From Fusobacteriaceae bacterium (GTDB lineage Bacteria; Fusobacteriota; Fusobacteriia; Fusobacteriales; Fusobacteriaceae), in NCBI GenBank assembly GCA_030625925.1, contig DAOUPY010000122.1, positions 1 through 5,594 on the forward strand: a DNA stretch of 5,594 nucleotides, read 5' to 3'. Numbering within the stretch: position 1 is the first letter of the stretch; every line of letters starts with the position of its first letter. This document shows, in pieces, positions 4,860-5,594 of the stretch. The translations under genes were made by a program, and so were the position numbers. The notes under the pieces are model-generated. The model did no database searches. It saw only the letters and a list, made by a program, of their open reading frames with translations, and was not told the origin of the DNA.

Positions 4860-5594
4860 TGGAACTTTCTCCTAATATTTCATAGATTTTATCTATATCC
4901 AATGAATTACGTAAAGTTTCTTCCCACCTATCGTATTCATCCACCTTAAATTTTTCAAAATCAAAATAATCATCTATAGGTTCTAATTCCTTAGAGATTC
5001 TAATATTATTTATAAAAGTTCGGGTAAAGATTGAATTGTCAAAAACTCCATGGATATAGGTAGCGAAGATATTATCTTTTAAAACTCCTAAATTTGGTTT
5101 GTTTTTAAAAATAGAAGTTTCCTTTGACTGGGTAACCCCCTGATGGATCTCATACCCGGAAACATTACAATCGATACAGCCCTTCAAAAGTCCTGTATTG
5201 TGAGTAATTTTTTCAGTGGTTTGGAATGTCTGTTTTTCTTTTTCCATGGTAGTTGTAATATCTAAAAGTCCTAATCCTTTTATGACTTTATCTTTGGATT
5301 CAATCATATATGGATCCAAAATTTCCTGACCTAAGATCTGGTAACCGCCGCAAATTCCCACGATGACCTTGCCTTTTTTACTCTGTTCAATGATGGTTTT
5401 GTCTATACCTAATTGTTTTAATTTAACGAGGTCCTGGATGGTATTTTTACTCCCAGGGATGATTATTATATCAGCCTCACAAATCTCAGGTTTTGAGAGG
5501 GTAAAGTTAAGGCTGACGTCTTTGTAGTATGAAAGGGCATCAAAATCTGTATAATTTGACATCTTATCCAGTCTGATTACCGCAATATTCAAGT
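4849..5594 (-). CDS. cobQ: Cobyric acid synthase, C-terminal glutamine amidotransferase half (5' end outside window)
   Basis: The visible ~248 residues are the C-terminal half of CobQ/CbiP, which uses glutamine and ATP to amidate four side chains of the corrin ring (adenosylcobyrinic a,c-diamide to adenosylcobyric acid). Near the edge, NIAVIRLDKMSNYTDFDAL matches the family's linker block. The class I glutaminase follows: IIIIPGSKNT, the nucleophile Cys in VGICGGYQILG (C81 counting from the TTG at 5592), SGYEIHQG, and the catalytic His in ATYIHGVFDN (H181). The frame is open to the right edge. Full-length homologues are ~490-500 residues, so the N-terminal ATP-binding domain lies upstream, and the TTG at 5592 is internal rather than a start. 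The 3' end overlaps tonB. Presence of cobQ indicates corrinoid synthesis or salvage in this organism. Confidence 0.95.
   Translation of the reverse strand, partial: LNIAVIRLDKMSNYTDFDALSYYKDVSLNFTLSKPEICEADIIIIPGSKNTIQDLVKLKQLGIDKTIIEQSKKGKVIVGICGGYQILGQEILDPYMIESKDKVIKGLGLLDITTTMEKEKQTFQTTEKITHNTGLLKGCIDCNVSGYEIHQGVTQSKETSIFKNKPNLGVLKDNIFATYIHGVFDNSIFTRTFINNIRISKELEPIDDYFDFEKFKVDEYDRWEETLRNSLDIDKIYEILGESSNEI

Noticed and set aside
5590..5592. TTG at 5592 as the start of a short amidotransferase gene
   Set aside because: The frame continues to the window edge and the residues match the internal linker of CobQ/CbiP, so the gene extends beyond the window.

Overview
The window reads as an AT-rich chromosome of a diderm (outer-membrane) bacterium. 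A TonB protein and a soluble periplasmic binding protein without a lipobox imply an outer membrane. The low GC, strong AGGAGG-type ribosome sites and protein flavour resemble the Fusobacteriota (Ilyobacter, Propionigenium or Cetobacterium-like). This assignment is inference. There are no tRNA or rRNA genes, insertion sequences or CRISPR arrays.

Left part, + strand (1-1446): the 3' end of glyA (serine hydroxymethyltransferase), a hairpin, sfsA (OB-fold plus PD-(D/E)XK-like protein), and a small eight-cysteine protein of the cysteine-rich small-domain type. A long two-part hairpin (1467-1520) separates these from the convergent operon to the right.

Middle part, - strand (1540-4005): a complete polar amino acid ABC importer in the order binding protein, permease, ATPase, with tight or overlapping junctions. 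Its ~270-nt leader (about 3970 to 3701) is the most striking element. A TTGACA-17-TATTAT promoter is followed by a strong ribosome site and an 18-codon leader peptide (MFNKSFSIFITVHHHHHR) with five consecutive His codons. Then come RNA segments that can fold in mutually exclusive ways, ending in an intrinsic terminator (stem 3761-3784, then TTTTTT) before the binding-protein gene. This is the architecture of enteric his-operon attenuation, here placed in front of a transporter. It predicts that the importer carries histidine and is switched on when charged tRNA-His is scarce.

Right part, - strand (4077-5594): tonB overlaps the 3' end of cobQ/cbiP (cobyric acid synthase, glutamine amidotransferase half; 5' end outside the window). 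The translational coupling of a corrinoid biosynthesis gene to tonB suggests joint expression of cobalamin synthesis and TonB-dependent corrinoid uptake. No convincing terminator separates tonB from the attenuator promoter.
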